Of a stretch of 64,000 bases of DNA, positions 18,253-27,745 are shown in pieces. Source of the stretch: Methanosarcina barkeri 3 (GTDB lineage Archaea > Halobacteriota > Methanosarcinia > Methanosarcinales > Methanosarcinaceae). The position numbers and the translations under genes were made by a program. The notes beneath the pieces are model-generated. The model was not told the DNA's origin and searched no databases. It worked only from the letters and a program-made list of their open reading frames with translations. Numbering within the stretch: the stretch's first letter is position 1; each line of letters opens with the position of its first letter. Where the stretch lies: positions 3,224,001 to 3,288,000 of the forward strand of contig NZ_CP009517.1 in NCBI RefSeq assembly GCF_000970305.1, written 5' to 3'.

Positions 18253-18378
18253 CTAATCAGCCTGGGAAAATTCTTTTTTCAACTTGATAATGCAGTTGGA
18301 GAGAAATGTTTTATAACTGTATGGACAATTGAATTATTAAAGAGTTAAGAAAATATAATATAAAAAAGAGATGAGAGC

Positions 18379-19071
18379 TTGGGACGCTATTCAATAGAGG
18401 ATTTTATTCAAAGCACAGAAGAAAAGGATCTGAATCAGGGAATTTTTGAGCTGGAACGTGAACGTCTTCTTGAGGTTAACCTTGAAGGAATGGTCTGGAC
18501 AAAAAGGGGGTCAATGGTCGCGTACACAGGCGATATAGTTTTTACGAGGGAAGGAGTTTTCGAACACGGAATAAGTACTTTTGTGAAAAAGGCACTTACA
18601 GGTGAGGGAGCTAGCCTTACAAAAGCTGAGGGCAAAGGAAAGCTCTATCTCGCAGATGAAGGAAAGAAAGTATCAGTCCTGAAACTTGATAACGATTCCC
18701 TTTTTGTAAACGGTAACGATCTACTTGCCTTTGAGACCTCTCTAAACTGGAATATAAAAATGATGAAAAGTGTTTCAGGAATGATGGCAGGAGGGCTTTT
18801 TAACATTAAACTTGAAGGAACCGGTATGATTGCCATTACAACTCACCAGGACCCCCTAACTCTTCGGGTAAGCCCAGGTCATCCGGTCTTTACTGACCCC
18901 AATGCTACAGTTGCCTGGTCAGGAAACCTGGAACCTGAGATAAAAACTGACATTTCCCTGAAAACCCTGGTTGGAAGAAGCAGTGGAGAATCATTCCAGA
19001 TGGCTTTCAAGGGAGAAGGATTTGTAGTGGTTCAGCCCTATGAGGAAGTTTATTTCCAGATGCAGACCTGA
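18379..19071 (+). CDS. AIM24 family protein
   Basis: A 230-residue protein of the AIM24/DUF124 family (COG2013), a beta-helix-like fold found in all domains; the mitochondrial member affects inner-membrane organisation, while the prokaryotic role is unknown. Typical features are GVFEHGISTFVKKALTGEG, GKLYLADEGKKV, GLFNIKLEGTGMIAITTH and SPGHPVFTDPNATVAW. Translation starts with TTG at 18379. The gene converges on the coiled-coil gene with a repeat array between them. Confidence 0.85.
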   Translation: MGRYSIEDFIQSTEEKDLNQGIFELERERLLEVNLEGMVWTKRGSMVAYTGDIVFTREGVFEHGISTFVKKALTGEGASLTKAEGKGKLYLADEGKKVSVLKLDNDSLFVNGNDLLAFETSLNWNIKMMKSVSGMMAGGLFNIKLEGTGMIAITTHQDPLTLRVSPGHPVFTDPNATVAWSGNLEPEIKTDISLKTLVGRSSGESFQMAFKGEGFVVVQPYEEVYFQMQT

Positions 19072-19192
19072 AAAATGCAGTTTTGGACGTATACTGGGGT
19101 TTTCGCTCAAGCCTTTTTAAAAAGTTTGCAGATAAATCAGCCTCATTCAGCAAGTTGAAAAATAACTGCTGTTCTGCCTCTAATTCAGCCCT

Positions 19193-19430
19193 CTTGAGCG
19201 AACGAAGCGAGCGAAACGGACCCGTCCTCCCGAGACGGGACTCGGGAAGTAAAACTCATTTATTAATAAATTAATCCGCTTGAGCGAACGAAGCGAGCGA
19301 AACGGACCCGTCCTCCCGAGACGGGACTCGGGAAGTAAAACTCATTTATTAATAAATTAATCCGCTTGAGCGAACGAAGCGAGCGAAACGGACCCGTCCT
19401 CCCGAGACGGGACTCGGGAGCTACAACTTT
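19193..19430. repeat. 86-bp tandem repeat of the LLSERSER type, array 1
   Basis: Three copies start at 19193, 19279 and 19365, each CTTGAGCGAACGAAGCGAGC... followed by CCCGTCCTCCCGAGACGGGA and CTCGGG, then an AT-rich spacer. Each can fold as CCCGTC/GACGGG or as CCCGAG/CTCGGG. Translations (LLSERSER) are artefacts. Related arrays lie at 39982 and 42808. Confidence 0.9.
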
Positions 19431-19433
19431 GCT

Positions 19434-20741
19434 TTAACTGAACTCATGCTGTCCTCCCGAGACAGGACTAGGGAAGTTTACACGCAAATCACTATCGATT
19501 AAACTGAGATTGGAAAGAAGTTTTTTCTTTTGGTGCTCCAGTTCTTCCCTTAAAGAGGTCAGCTTCTTTTCAGAGTCATCAATATCTTCCTCAAGAGAGC
19601 GAACCCTGCTCAAAAGTTCAGATTCCTTATGTTCGAGTTCAACCATTTTTCCGGTATTCGAGCTTTCGAGTTCAAATTTCTTTGCTTCAAACTCCTTCAG
19701 GGCTTCCAGATATTCTTTTTTTCGCTCTGGAAAGTTTGAGATTGCAGATTTGACCTGTAATAGAGCTTTTTCTTTTTTCGGGGTCTGCATATCCAGGGCA
19801 TTATCTTCGAATATTATTCGAAGTTCCGGGAAAAAAGAAGGATTTACATGCACAGGAGCTTCAAGACAAATATCAAGCTGTTTCTTTACTTCCGGCTTTA
19901 AGGTATACCTTCCGCTTTCGTGAAGTTTCTTAATTCTTGAGAGATGACCCGAAAGTGGGAGTACAAGAGAACTCAAACCTGTCTCGGCTTTCCTGACTTT
20001 TTCCCTGGATGCGTTAAGTTCTGCCTGAAGGCTCTGTAAACTCTGCCAGACTGGCCCTTTTCTGAAATCCTCAAGAGCCTGACTAGCTTTGGAAGTTTCA
20101 GCCTTCAAAGCCTGAACTCTCCGATTTCTGGATTCGAGTTCCATTTCTTCGGCAGTTATTGAGGCCGAAAGTCCCTGTACTTTATTCATATTCGAGTGAG
20201 CTGCTTCTATGGCATCCATTTCTTTCTTATTTACCCGAATTACCTCTCCGAGCTCGTTAAAAACTTTACCCAAGCTGGCAAGACTTTCGCTAACTTCTTT
20301 TGATTCTTCCGGAAAAACACCTCTGGTATACCTGAAACTCTGATTCATATGTTCCAGGCAGGTATTGAGGCTCTGTGCAGATGTTCCATAGAAGCTTTCA
20401 AGAGCCTTAAAGTCCCTGCTATCCTGCACCCTGATTTTATCTGTCAATGTTGCGACCTGTTTTGTCACATTTTCTCTGTTACTCTTCGCTCGCTTCACAG
20501 CCCTGATATCAAAGTCTCCCTCAACTTTAGCCTCAGCAAGCCTGGAGTTACTTTCCTTGAGTGCCAAAAGTGAAACTTCAAGTTCTTTTACAAGGCCGGA
20601 TACGTCCTTTTCTACTCGGGAAGATATTTTTTGAGACACGGCATCCAGCCATGAGGGAAGGTCTTCAAAATTGATTTCTTTGAGACCTCTCTCCTCACTG
20701 GAATCTTCTTTTTTTCCGAACAGTTTCTTAATCCACTTCAA
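19434..20741 (-). CDS. Coiled-coil protein of unknown function
   Basis: A 435-residue soluble protein, mostly heptad-rich coiled coil (about 45-120, 165-270 and 340-425), with a basic N-terminus MKWIKKLFGKKEDSSEERG. A middle segment (290-340) looks globular. No ATPase or other catalytic motif is visible, so it is not an SMC/SbcC enzyme. A decayed copy of the C-terminal part lies at 18072-18252 and stops after SLIDIQ. Here the frame runs on through a degenerate copy of the neighbouring repeat, adding PSPVSGGQHEFS. Confidence 0.8.
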   Translation of the reverse strand: MKWIKKLFGKKEDSSEERGLKEINFEDLPSWLDAVSQKISSRVEKDVSGLVKELEVSLLALKESNSRLAEAKVEGDFDIRAVKRAKSNRENVTKQVATLTDKIRVQDSRDFKALESFYGTSAQSLNTCLEHMNQSFRYTRGVFPEESKEVSESLASLGKVFNELGEVIRVNKKEMDAIEAAHSNMNKVQGLSASITAEEMELESRNRRVQALKAETSKASQALEDFRKGPVWQSLQSLQAELNASREKVRKAETGLSSLVLPLSGHLSRIKKLHESGRYTLKPEVKKQLDICLEAPVHVNPSFFPELRIIFEDNALDMQTPKKEKALLQVKSAISNFPERKKEYLEALKEFEAKKFELESSNTGKMVELEHKESELLSRVRSLEEDIDDSEKKLTSLREELEHQKKKLLSNLSLIDSDLRVNFPSPVSGGQHEFS

Positions 20742-20967
20742 CCTTGACCTTCCCTGAATTTGATAAAAAATTTAACTTATTTCATTAGTTCTGTATACTT
20801 TGTAAACTTGTGATGTTAAGTATTTATTCTGTAAAAGACTTTACGGGATTAAAAAGACAGAATAAAAGAAAGATAGAGTCTACAGATATATAAAGAAATT
20901 AAATGCTTTTTATATTGATAGCCAAATGATAAGTATAAATCCTGCACTCTATTTTAGAAGTTTACTC

Positions 20968-21125
20968 TTTATAAATCTACTTTTCGTAAGTTCTATTCTT
21001 TATAAATCTACTTTTCATAAGTTCTATTATTTATAAATCTACTTTCCACAAGTTCTATTCTTTATAAGTCCTACTTTTCGCAAGTCCTATCTCTATGAGT
21101 CCTACTGTTCGTAAGTTCTACTTTT
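20968..21125. repeat. ~31-bp tandem repeat upstream of mscS
   Basis: Four to five imperfect copies of TTTATAAATCTACTTTTCGTAAGTTCTATT. Each contains TTTATAAA, which matches an archaeal TATA box, so the array may present several promoter-like sites to the mscS gene that starts at 21230. Confidence 0.85.
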
Positions 21126-21229
21126 AAGAAGTAATAGTGTTAATAAGTTATATTGGAGAAGTTACATGAGAGTTGCTTTTGAGCTTCTCCACAAAGATAA
21201 GAAGGAAGGTAAAAATAAGGAAGGTAAAA

Positions 21230-22144
21230 ATGAGCTTTGAGACAATAATGAAGCAGGTAATTCCATATACCGAGATAACGGTATCCAGGCTGATTTTCGC
21301 ATTAATATTGCTCGTTATGGGGTTTATTTTATCAAAGTATATTATTCATGTTTTCAGAAGAGGACTACAGAAAACAAGGATTCCGGATCTCACTGTTCAA
21401 TTTCTCACCCATTTTTTAAGTATCCTCCTTTATGTAATTATTATTCTTATTTTCCTGAAGAGTTTGAATTTTGATGTGGATAGTTATGTATTAGGAGTTT
21501 CTGCAGCAATAGGCATTGTTCTCGGACTTGGCCTGCAGGACACCTTCACAAACTTGACTGCCGGAGTATGTGTTGCCGCAATCAGGCCTATTGACATGGG
21601 AGAGACTGTAACCGTAAACGGACAGACAGGAAAAGTGAGATCCGTAGGGATTATGTCAACCGAACTCCTGACACTTGACAACCAGCTCATAACAGTTCCG
21701 AACAAGCTTGTCTGGGGAAGTTCTATTGTTAATATGACACGGATGCCTACAAGAAGAGTTTCGGTTGATATAGGAATAAGTTACTCCTCAAGCCTCGAAA
21801 AGGCTACAGGAATAGCATTCAATCTAATGAAAACGCACCCTCTTGTCCTTAAGGAACCCGAGCCTGCAGTCGTAACCACTGAACTCGCCAACTCCTCGAT
21901 AAATTTACAGCTCAGGGCCTGGGCAAAAACAGAAGAAATGGGAACCGTAAAGAATGACCTTGTTACAGGAATATTTGACGCTTATACGAAAGAAGGAATT
22001 GAAATTCCATTCCCCCAGATGGACATAAATATAAAAGAAATTAAACCAAAGGAAGGTAGAAAGTACACAACGGAACAGGATATGAAGGTGCAGGAAGAAA
22101 AAATTGTACTTGAAGAGGGACTCAATGTGGAAGGACTATATTAA
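21230..22144 (+). CDS. mscS: Small-conductance mechanosensitive channel (MscS family)
   Basis: A membrane channel that opens under membrane tension and releases solutes on osmotic downshock. Three hydrophobic helices lie in the first 110 residues. The pore helix VLGVSAAIGIVLGLGLQDTF is followed by the conserved beta domain (RPIDMGETVTVNGQTGKV and VPNKLVWGSSIVNMTR). The C-terminus adds a charged tail after the usual end. ATG at 21230 is preferred because AAGGAAGGT lies just upstream; a start 19 codons earlier has no good site. Length 304 residues. Confidence 0.9.
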   Translation: MSFETIMKQVIPYTEITVSRLIFALILLVMGFILSKYIIHVFRRGLQKTRIPDLTVQFLTHFLSILLYVIIILIFLKSLNFDVDSYVLGVSAAIGIVLGLGLQDTFTNLTAGVCVAAIRPIDMGETVTVNGQTGKVRSVGIMSTELLTLDNQLITVPNKLVWGSSIVNMTRMPTRRVSVDIGISYSSSLEKATGIAFNLMKTHPLVLKEPEPAVVTTELANSSINLQLRAWAKTEEMGTVKNDLVTGIFDAYTKEGIEIPFPQMDINIKEIKPKEGRKYTTEQDMKVQEEKIVLEEGLNVEGLY

Positions 22145-22218
22145 TCGGAACCAATCTTTTAAAATATTTATACTTTTCTGGCCTCCATATATCTGTTTAC
22201 ATCTGAAAGTTATATGAC

Positions 22219-22581
22219 TTAACATGTTATATGGAACATGGCAGTGATCCTGCCTTCAAGTTCATTCCATCTTTCAATTGCCCAGGGTGTCGGAAAAAGT
22301 TCTATTCCACATTTTTTGCTCGTAAAGAAATCTTCAGCTTCCTCAGACAATTTAACGAATCCTGTCTGCCCGGTTCCAATAATGATTTTTTCTGTCCCTT
22401 CTTCATAAATGTGCTTTGCTTCATCAAGCGAGATTTTGTGGGAAGTTCCGTAGAGCTCCTTTGATAGCCCTTTCTCTCTTTTTTCTACCTGTCCATTGAG
22501 GCGAATAAGTATATCATATTTAAAAGTCTCTCCGTTTACAGTAATCGAACCAAAACTCGTAGAATCTATCTTTGGCTTCAT
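22219..22581 (-). CDS. Mth938-like domain protein
   Basis: A 120-residue protein of the Mth938/NDUFAF3-like fold (DUF498): FGSITVNGETFKYDILI at the N-terminus, EKIIIGTGQTGFVKLSEEA in the middle and the LFPTPWAIERWNEL end. Eukaryotic relatives help assemble respiratory complex I; prokaryotic function is unknown. It converges on mscS with 74 bases between stops. Confidence 0.85.
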   Translation of the reverse strand: MKPKIDSTSFGSITVNGETFKYDILIRLNGQVEKREKGLSKELYGTSHKISLDEAKHIYEEGTEKIIIGTGQTGFVKLSEEAEDFFTSKKCGIELFPTPWAIERWNELEGRITAMFHITC

Positions 22582-23414
22582 GGTTCACCTCTTAATTGAA
22601 ACTGAAAACAAGATTTTCTATTTTATAATTGTTGCAGTACCTCATATATTAATAGATATGCCCTGATACATGAGTTTTCAAGCTATAGGTACATCTGAAT
22701 GTAAACATTCATACATTTACCTCCAGTTCAACCTGAAGAAGATAAGAGACTTAAGAGGACTTTACGCCTTCTGGAAGTGAAATCAAGTACAAAGGCGTTA
22801 TAATCAAATTATGCCTTAAGCAGTTAAAGTTTTATTCTATTGATTATTCAGTTCAACAGGCGAGCAGATAAACGAGTGAGCAGATAACGAAATGTAACCC
22901 TATAAGCATCATCTTGCAGCGAAGAAGTGTGGAATTTTGTGAGGGCGAATAAGTGAGGAGTTTTAGAATTGGGGAAAATTTCGGAGAGAAAAATGAAATC
23001 TTATGTACAAATAACAGGCTTTCTTTTAAAAAAATGGAACAAATCTGCCATTATAAAGTTATAAAAAACTCTAATATCCCGAATTTACGTAAAATAACTT
23101 CTAAATGTTAATATTTTTTTACATAAAGAGTTAATATAAGGCATTGTAAGGCATGAACTCGTCAAATGTCTTACATATTTATTCTTGGAGATGTCAAATC
23201 CAGTTATAGTTATTAAAAGTTTTATGGTTCTTCTATTTTTAGGATAAAGTTTTATCAAGTTTTAATTTTGTTTTTCTATTTTTATTTACACTTAAAAAAA
23301 TAAGTATGTTTATATCCTAATATTTCCCAGTGAGTTTCGATTATGGGTGTTCTCAGATAAAATGAGACCCCCCCGAAAATAAAATGTAATAAGTAAAAAC
23401 ACGGAGGAACAGTA
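22582..23414. other. Intergenic region upstream of the Cys-rich secreted gene
   Basis: No gene seen in about 830 bases. TTTATATCC near 23309-23317 could be a TATA box for the plus-strand gene at 23415, and GGAGG lies just before its ATG. Confidence 0.45.
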
Positions 23415-23822
23415 ATGCGAAATATGTTTAAAGCAATCTCTATTTTCACATTAGTCTTTTTTGTCATGTCTATGACAGGAGCAGCCGCATGCAGTAGTAA
23501 AACAACAAATTCAATAAACGACACATACTCATTTCAACTTAAAAAATGTCCAAATACTGTTTATTGCTTCAATTATGATACTGTACTGAAGAATGACCAG
23601 GGATGCAACCTTAAAGTTACAAACACAGGGACTATCAAGACCAAACTGGGTGGTACAGTGACGATGAAGAGTAACGGCGCATTCTGCTACAAAGCATCAT
23701 CGACATGTTGCTCTAAAAAATGTGGTACTTGCACTGACAGTTTCAAATACTGTATAAAAGGAAAGGATGGAAAAACCGATTGTGCAACTGTTACACTGAA
23801 ACTCAAATGTCCCACCTGCTAA
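23415..23822 (+). CDS. Secreted cysteine-rich Ig-like domain protein
   Basis: A 135-residue protein with a signal peptide (residues 1-25, ending MSMTGAAAC). The mature part has 15 or more Cys, many in pairs (STCCSKKCGTCTDSF). Its pattern, GTVTMKSNGAFCYKA then DSFKYCIKGKDG then CATVTLKL, is that of the Ig-like/cadherin-like domain in surface adhesins, here a single domain probably cross-linked by disulfides. GGAGG precedes ATG. A Cys-rich single-domain form is unusual. The function is unknown. Confidence 0.75.
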   Translation: MRNMFKAISIFTLVFFVMSMTGAAACSSKTTNSINDTYSFQLKKCPNTVYCFNYDTVLKNDQGCNLKVTNTGTIKTKLGGTVTMKSNGAFCYKASSTCCSKKCGTCTDSFKYCIKGKDGKTDCATVTLKLKCPTC

Positions 23823-24179
23823 AGTACGCTTCAGGTACTTGCTCCAACAGGTGCATTTATTGTAACTAAACGCATTAAAGGGAAAAGAAAGTGTTAACCT
23901 TGGGGATTTAATCCCAATCCTTTAATGCTTTTAGCTTAATAATTACGGAATATATAAGTCCGTCAAAATTAACTGCATTTCAGTTCTAAAGTCTTTTTTC
24001 TAAAAGTTTACTTTCTGAGATTGTTAATATTAGGCTTCTATTAGGTTTCAAACTCAATTAGCTGAAGAACTATAGTTCACGTTTATAATATTTCTATCGG
24101 ATTCAGGATAAGGAACTTCGGTTTTTTAGTCAGGACATATTTTTCAGAATATTTTTAAAAACTTCTCAGGGTATCACTT
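23823..24179. other. Intergenic region, no gene seen
   Basis: The stretch AAGTACGCTTCAGGTACTT directly after the stop forms a short stem and may be part of the terminator of the secreted gene. Nothing else is recognised. Confidence 0.4.
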
Positions 24180-24986
24180 TCAAAAGCTGGAACTTGAGAT
24201 GTCATCCACGCACACTGCAGACAATCGGGCTTTTTCCTTTTTTGCACATTCAATTCCGTCTTCAACAGCTTCCCTGATAATATACCCGGCTTTGTGAAGG
24301 ATAGTGTCCCCGAGTTGAGGGTCTTTGTCCATGCTGGCAGTACAGGGATAGGAGTGATGAGCACCTGAGATGGTTTCCTTATATTCGGCAGTGTCAGTCC
24401 AGCCGAGTTTTTTTGCCACAAACCAGGTAGAGCCGCATGGAGCGTCCCTGAGAACACCTGCACCAGTAAACATCTTTCCGTCAGGGCTCATTTCAATTCT
24501 GAGCACAGGCTTTCCGAAACCAAGGTCAACAAATGCATCTATAACGGGCTTTCCGGTTTTCTCAAGAGCACAAAAAGGCTTTGGACCTTCAAACTCAACT
24601 CCAATAGCTTCAAGCTCTTTTTTAAGCTGTTCAAGTATTCCGGCAGGGGTTTTCTTAGAGTCTTCAGCAGGTGCGATTACGGCTTTGGCCTTCGTTTTCT
24701 TCACAACATCCGGAAGGGCTGTAAGAAGGTCTGGGTGAATGCCAATAGCAAGTATAAGGTCGCACTCCGGAAGTTTTGGAGGCATGTACTGCTCGGGCTC
24801 TTCTATAAACGAGGGCAGGTCTTGAGGAAATTCATGAATTCCTACGATCAAGTTCGCATATGACTTTCTGGCCTGCCTGCAATGGTTGCAGAGTTCTCCG
24901 CAGGACACGCAGAAATTTCCAGGATTAATCAGGTTCTGAATAACTTTTTTACCAAGTTCGCCTGAATAGAGTACGAGGATCTTCAT
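24180..24986 (-). CDS. DUF166 family protein (COG1810)
   Basis: A 268-residue archaeal protein. The N-terminus MKILVLYSGELGKKVIQNL is Rossmann-like. CVSCGELCNHC (about 26-36) looks like a metal or Fe-S site, and further conserved elements are GIHPDLL, VIAPAED and APCGSTWFVAKKL. This matches DUF166/COG1810, whose biochemical function is unknown. Two further Cys near the C-terminus (GIECAKKEKARLSAVC) may complete a cluster. An AGGGGGTAT leader precedes ATG. Confidence 0.8.
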   Translation of the reverse strand: MKILVLYSGELGKKVIQNLINPGNFCVSCGELCNHCRQARKSYANLIVGIHEFPQDLPSFIEEPEQYMPPKLPECDLILAIGIHPDLLTALPDVVKKTKAKAVIAPAEDSKKTPAGILEQLKKELEAIGVEFEGPKPFCALEKTGKPVIDAFVDLGFGKPVLRIEMSPDGKMFTGAGVLRDAPCGSTWFVAKKLGWTDTAEYKETISGAHHSYPCTASMDKDPQLGDTILHKAGYIIREAVEDGIECAKKEKARLSAVCVDDISSSSF

Positions 24987-25279
24987 AACATACCCCCTAT
25001 TTAATGACTGTAAGAATTGTTGTCATCATCTTTCTCTTTCGTTGTAGATAAAAGTTCGAATGACTTTTCCCCAAGAATATAAAAAAGAGGGAAAAGATTA
25101 GCGAAGAGACCTTTGAGAAAGTGTTTGAGAAACTGCTAATGTTCAGTTCTGATGCCTTCTCATTTAATGTCTATCCGATTTTCTATCAGATAAATTGTAA
25201 TTATTTGTTTCAATGTATAAATAACGGGAGTTTCAAAGTAGAAATCAGTATCCACATCTAAACCTGGATATACAGTTAA

Positions 25280-25450
25280 GTGGAACAAAAAGCACTGAAG
25301 ACAGGAAATAAAGAACTAAAAATAAAGGAAAAATTGAGGAAAAGAGGGAAGAAAAAGAGGGAAAAATTAGGAAAAAAGAAAAAGAAAAGAGAAAAAGAAG
25401 TAAAAAAAGGGGAAAAGGGAACTAAAAAAGGAAGGAAAAATAAACAGATT
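25280..25450. repeat. Purine-rich low-complexity tract
   Basis: Plus-strand A/G-rich tract (GAAAAAG/GGAAAAA units) directly downstream of the ferredoxin gene. On the minus strand it is pyrimidine-rich and could help end transcription of the homocysteine operon. Frames across it are compositional. Confidence 0.7.
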
Positions 25451-25489
25451 ATTGTCAAGGAAATAGTTGTAATTAGGTATACCCTTTCT

Positions 25490-25876
25490 TCACTCTCCCA
25501 GTTTCAAAGCTCCATGCGGACACATCTTAATGCACACACCGCATTGGATGCATTTCTTTTCATCTAACTGAACACTCCAGGAGTTGTCAAAAGAATACAC
25601 ATTCATAGGGCAGACTGAAATACAGGCTCCACAATTGATACATTCTTCCTCGTCCCTGTGAATAGGCTGGTCTAGAATGGAAACTATAGCTCCTCTCGAT
25701 TCCAGAGCATTTTTGATTTTATCGAACCTGAGATCGCTCACGTCCGCTATCAGTTCCCCATAGGTTGAATCGATATTTGCAACCATTATATTAATCAGGA
25801 TACCTGTTTCGACTATTGACTCGGAAATGATAGGGTTATGGATTCTGTCGGTAGGAATGGTAATCTTGATTTTCAC
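25490..25876 (-). CDS. NIL-domain/[4Fe-4S] subunit of aspartate-semialdehyde sulfurtransferase
   Basis: A 128-residue protein: a NIL domain (1-75, IHNPIISESIVETGILINIM) fused to two [4Fe-4S] clusters, CINCGACISVCP and CIQCGVCIKMCP. In Methanosarcina the partner pair DUF39-CBS plus NIL-ferredoxin is known to be needed to make homocysteine from aspartate semialdehyde and sulfide (EC 2.8.1.16). Here the start lies two bases after the stop of the larger subunit, so they form one operon. Its likely role is electron or sulfur handling for the large subunit. Confidence 0.9.
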   Translation of the reverse strand: MKIKITIPTDRIHNPIISESIVETGILINIMVANIDSTYGELIADVSDLRFDKIKNALESRGAIVSILDQPIHRDEEECINCGACISVCPMNVYSFDNSWSVQLDEKKCIQCGVCIKMCPHGALKLGE

Positions 25877-25878
25877 GT

Positions 25879-27381
25879 TCAGTACCTCCTTGCAAGAAGT
25901 TTGCTGATATTGTCACTTGTTATTATTCCGAGAACCTGTCTCTGAGCGTCAATTACTGGCATTGCAGATACACCATAACGATCCAGCCGCCTTGCTGCAA
26001 GGTCCACGGGCTCGTTCGGAGCACAGGTCAGAACCTTTTTCGTCATAACGCTCTCTACCGAATCAAAGCAGTTTTCTGCAACGGCTTTCGAGATATCCCA
26101 GGCGGTTAGGATCCCAACTAGTTCGCCAGTATCCGAAGTCACAGCCAGATGATTGAAAGAATTTTCCCAGATTTTCTTTGCAGCGTCCTGGACAGTTTGA
26201 TCTCTTTTGATTGTCACAATAAAACTTGACATCACATCTTTTACCAGAGGTACGGCCTGGGTCTCTTTCATGGGTTTGGCAAACCCCTCAGCATACAATC
26301 TTTCCACAGGCATGCTGACAAAGAATTTCCCATGCTTAACCCATTCCTTTAATTCATTTGCGATCTTTCTCGCGTTCTTGAAACTGGAGAGGGAAGAAGT
26401 GGGCACATCTTTTCCGTTAATCTGTACCGAGCCTGACCTCAGTTCAGCATAATTTATCTTTCTAATAACAGGCTTGTCCCGGCTTCCCACAGCATAATCC
26501 TGAATCGTGGTTACAATATCCTCATCACGGACTGCAGTTGCGGCAGCAAGTTTTTCGTTAAGGATAGGGATAGGGATTCCGATTCCCATGTAAAGAGTAG
26601 CTCCGTACCCGGTAAAGGAAGCAGCTCTCAAGTAGTCAGGGTTCATCTCCTTCAGGTTACCTTTAAGCATGAGAGTTCCAAAACCGGAGGACGGAGAATG
26701 CTGAGTTCCGTTTCCTATAACATAACCCTGGGTTCCTCCCATAAAGATCCTTGTTCCCATGCCTATAGTTTCATAATTCGGGTCGTTTGAGAGAGGAGAG
26801 AGTACACCTGCCCCGGAATAAGTCACATTTCCAAAACTAGGCAAAAGTTCACCCATATAAGTGTTCAGGATCCTTTTGGAACTATTAGTTGCTGCTGCAT
26901 ATTTCTGGTAAGCGTTTCTAGGGTTAAGAAGAATAGCTTCATTAAGGTCTTCAAGAGTAATTATCGTATCAAGTACTTTCCTCGGATAACAGTCTGTCCC
27001 ATATGAAGTGGCATGAACATCGATTTCTTTACCTCTCAAGAGGTCTTCAATAACATGAGCTCCACCATACTGGATTCCCCGTGTATCTGAAATCTGGGCA
27101 GCCCCCAGGTAAGCGTCTACAGCTGCCAGTCCGCTATATGCTTCTACATTGTTGAACCAGATCTTTTGGATTTTTATGGGAGGTTCGGAATGCCCCAGGT
27201 TAAGCATTAAGCCGGATGAACACATAGCTCCGAATGTGCCTGTAGTAACTACATCTACCTCTTTAGCAGCTTCTTCCGCGCCAAATTCCTCAACAATTGT
27301 GACCATTTCTTCAGCTGTCACTACATTGACGCTTCCATCTTCAATTTTCCTATTAATCTCATGAACCGATTTTTTAACCAT
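25879..27381 (-). CDS. L-aspartate semialdehyde sulfurtransferase (DUF39-CBS)
   Basis: A 500-residue protein. Residues 1-370 form the DUF39/HcyS domain, with conserved Cys in FGAMCSSG and SYGTDCYPRK; the latter is a candidate for the persulfide-carrying residue. Residues 380-500 are a CBS pair (VKDVMSSFIVTIKRDQTVQD and VESVMTKKVLTCAPNEPV). The family converts aspartate semialdehyde to homocysteine, the methanogen route to methionine. CBS domains may sense an adenosyl ligand such as SAM. Two copies of a candidate operator lie upstream. Confidence 0.9.
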   Translation of the reverse strand: MVKKSVHEINRKIEDGSVNVVTAEEMVTIVEEFGAEEAAKEVDVVTTGTFGAMCSSGLMLNLGHSEPPIKIQKIWFNNVEAYSGLAAVDAYLGAAQISDTRGIQYGGAHVIEDLLRGKEIDVHATSYGTDCYPRKVLDTIITLEDLNEAILLNPRNAYQKYAAATNSSKRILNTYMGELLPSFGNVTYSGAGVLSPLSNDPNYETIGMGTRIFMGGTQGYVIGNGTQHSPSSGFGTLMLKGNLKEMNPDYLRAASFTGYGATLYMGIGIPIPILNEKLAAATAVRDEDIVTTIQDYAVGSRDKPVIRKINYAELRSGSVQINGKDVPTSSLSSFKNARKIANELKEWVKHGKFFVSMPVERLYAEGFAKPMKETQAVPLVKDVMSSFIVTIKRDQTVQDAAKKIWENSFNHLAVTSDTGELVGILTAWDISKAVAENCFDSVESVMTKKVLTCAPNEPVDLAARRLDRYGVSAMPVIDAQRQVLGIITSDNISKLLARRY

Positions 27382-27439
27382 TGGGGGTCTCCTCTTTTTG
27401 CAGAATTATATGGATTGTAATATTTATTATAAATATATA

Positions 27440-27452
27440 TTACTTGTGATAA
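27440..27452. promoter_or_regulatory. Candidate operator 1, upstream of the homocysteine operon
   Basis: TTACTTGTGATAA, an imperfect palindrome preceded by TATATA. The same site with one change occurs at 27576. A related, more symmetric site, TTACTGATAGTAA, lies before the XRE-CBS regulator gene (31709). Position is 59-71 bases before the start at 27381. Confidence 0.5.
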
Positions 27453-27575
27453 TGTTAACGGTAATAGCCCTGTCCGAAGACGCAAAAAGCTATGCTTGAA
27501 CTTGATTTGTTTTCAGATTATCAGATTTATGCCCTTAGTCCAATAAATAATATTCATAATTATGGGCTATATATA

Positions 27576-27588
27576 TTACTTGCGATAA
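27576..27588. promoter_or_regulatory. Candidate operator 2, upstream of the homocysteine operon
   Basis: TTACTTGCGATAA with the same TATATA context as operator 1 (18 of 19 bases identical over TATATATTACTTGYGATAA). It lies between the homocysteine operon and divergent ribL, so it could act on either. Confidence 0.5.
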
Positions 27589-27745
27589 TTGGAAAACTCT
27601 CTTAATACTGAGTCGAACTATGAGTAGATTATAACAGTTCATGCGGTATACAGTTTGAACAATACGAGTTCTTTTCAGGTTCCAGGCAAGTCAATTTCAG
27701 TAAGTTTCTTATGCTTACAGGATATACCCGAGGCAAGGTGATCTG

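Noticed and set aside
25280-25567. Lys/Glu-rich 95-residue plus-strand frame
   Set aside because: Follows a purine-rich low-complexity tract and runs into the opposite-strand ferredoxin gene.
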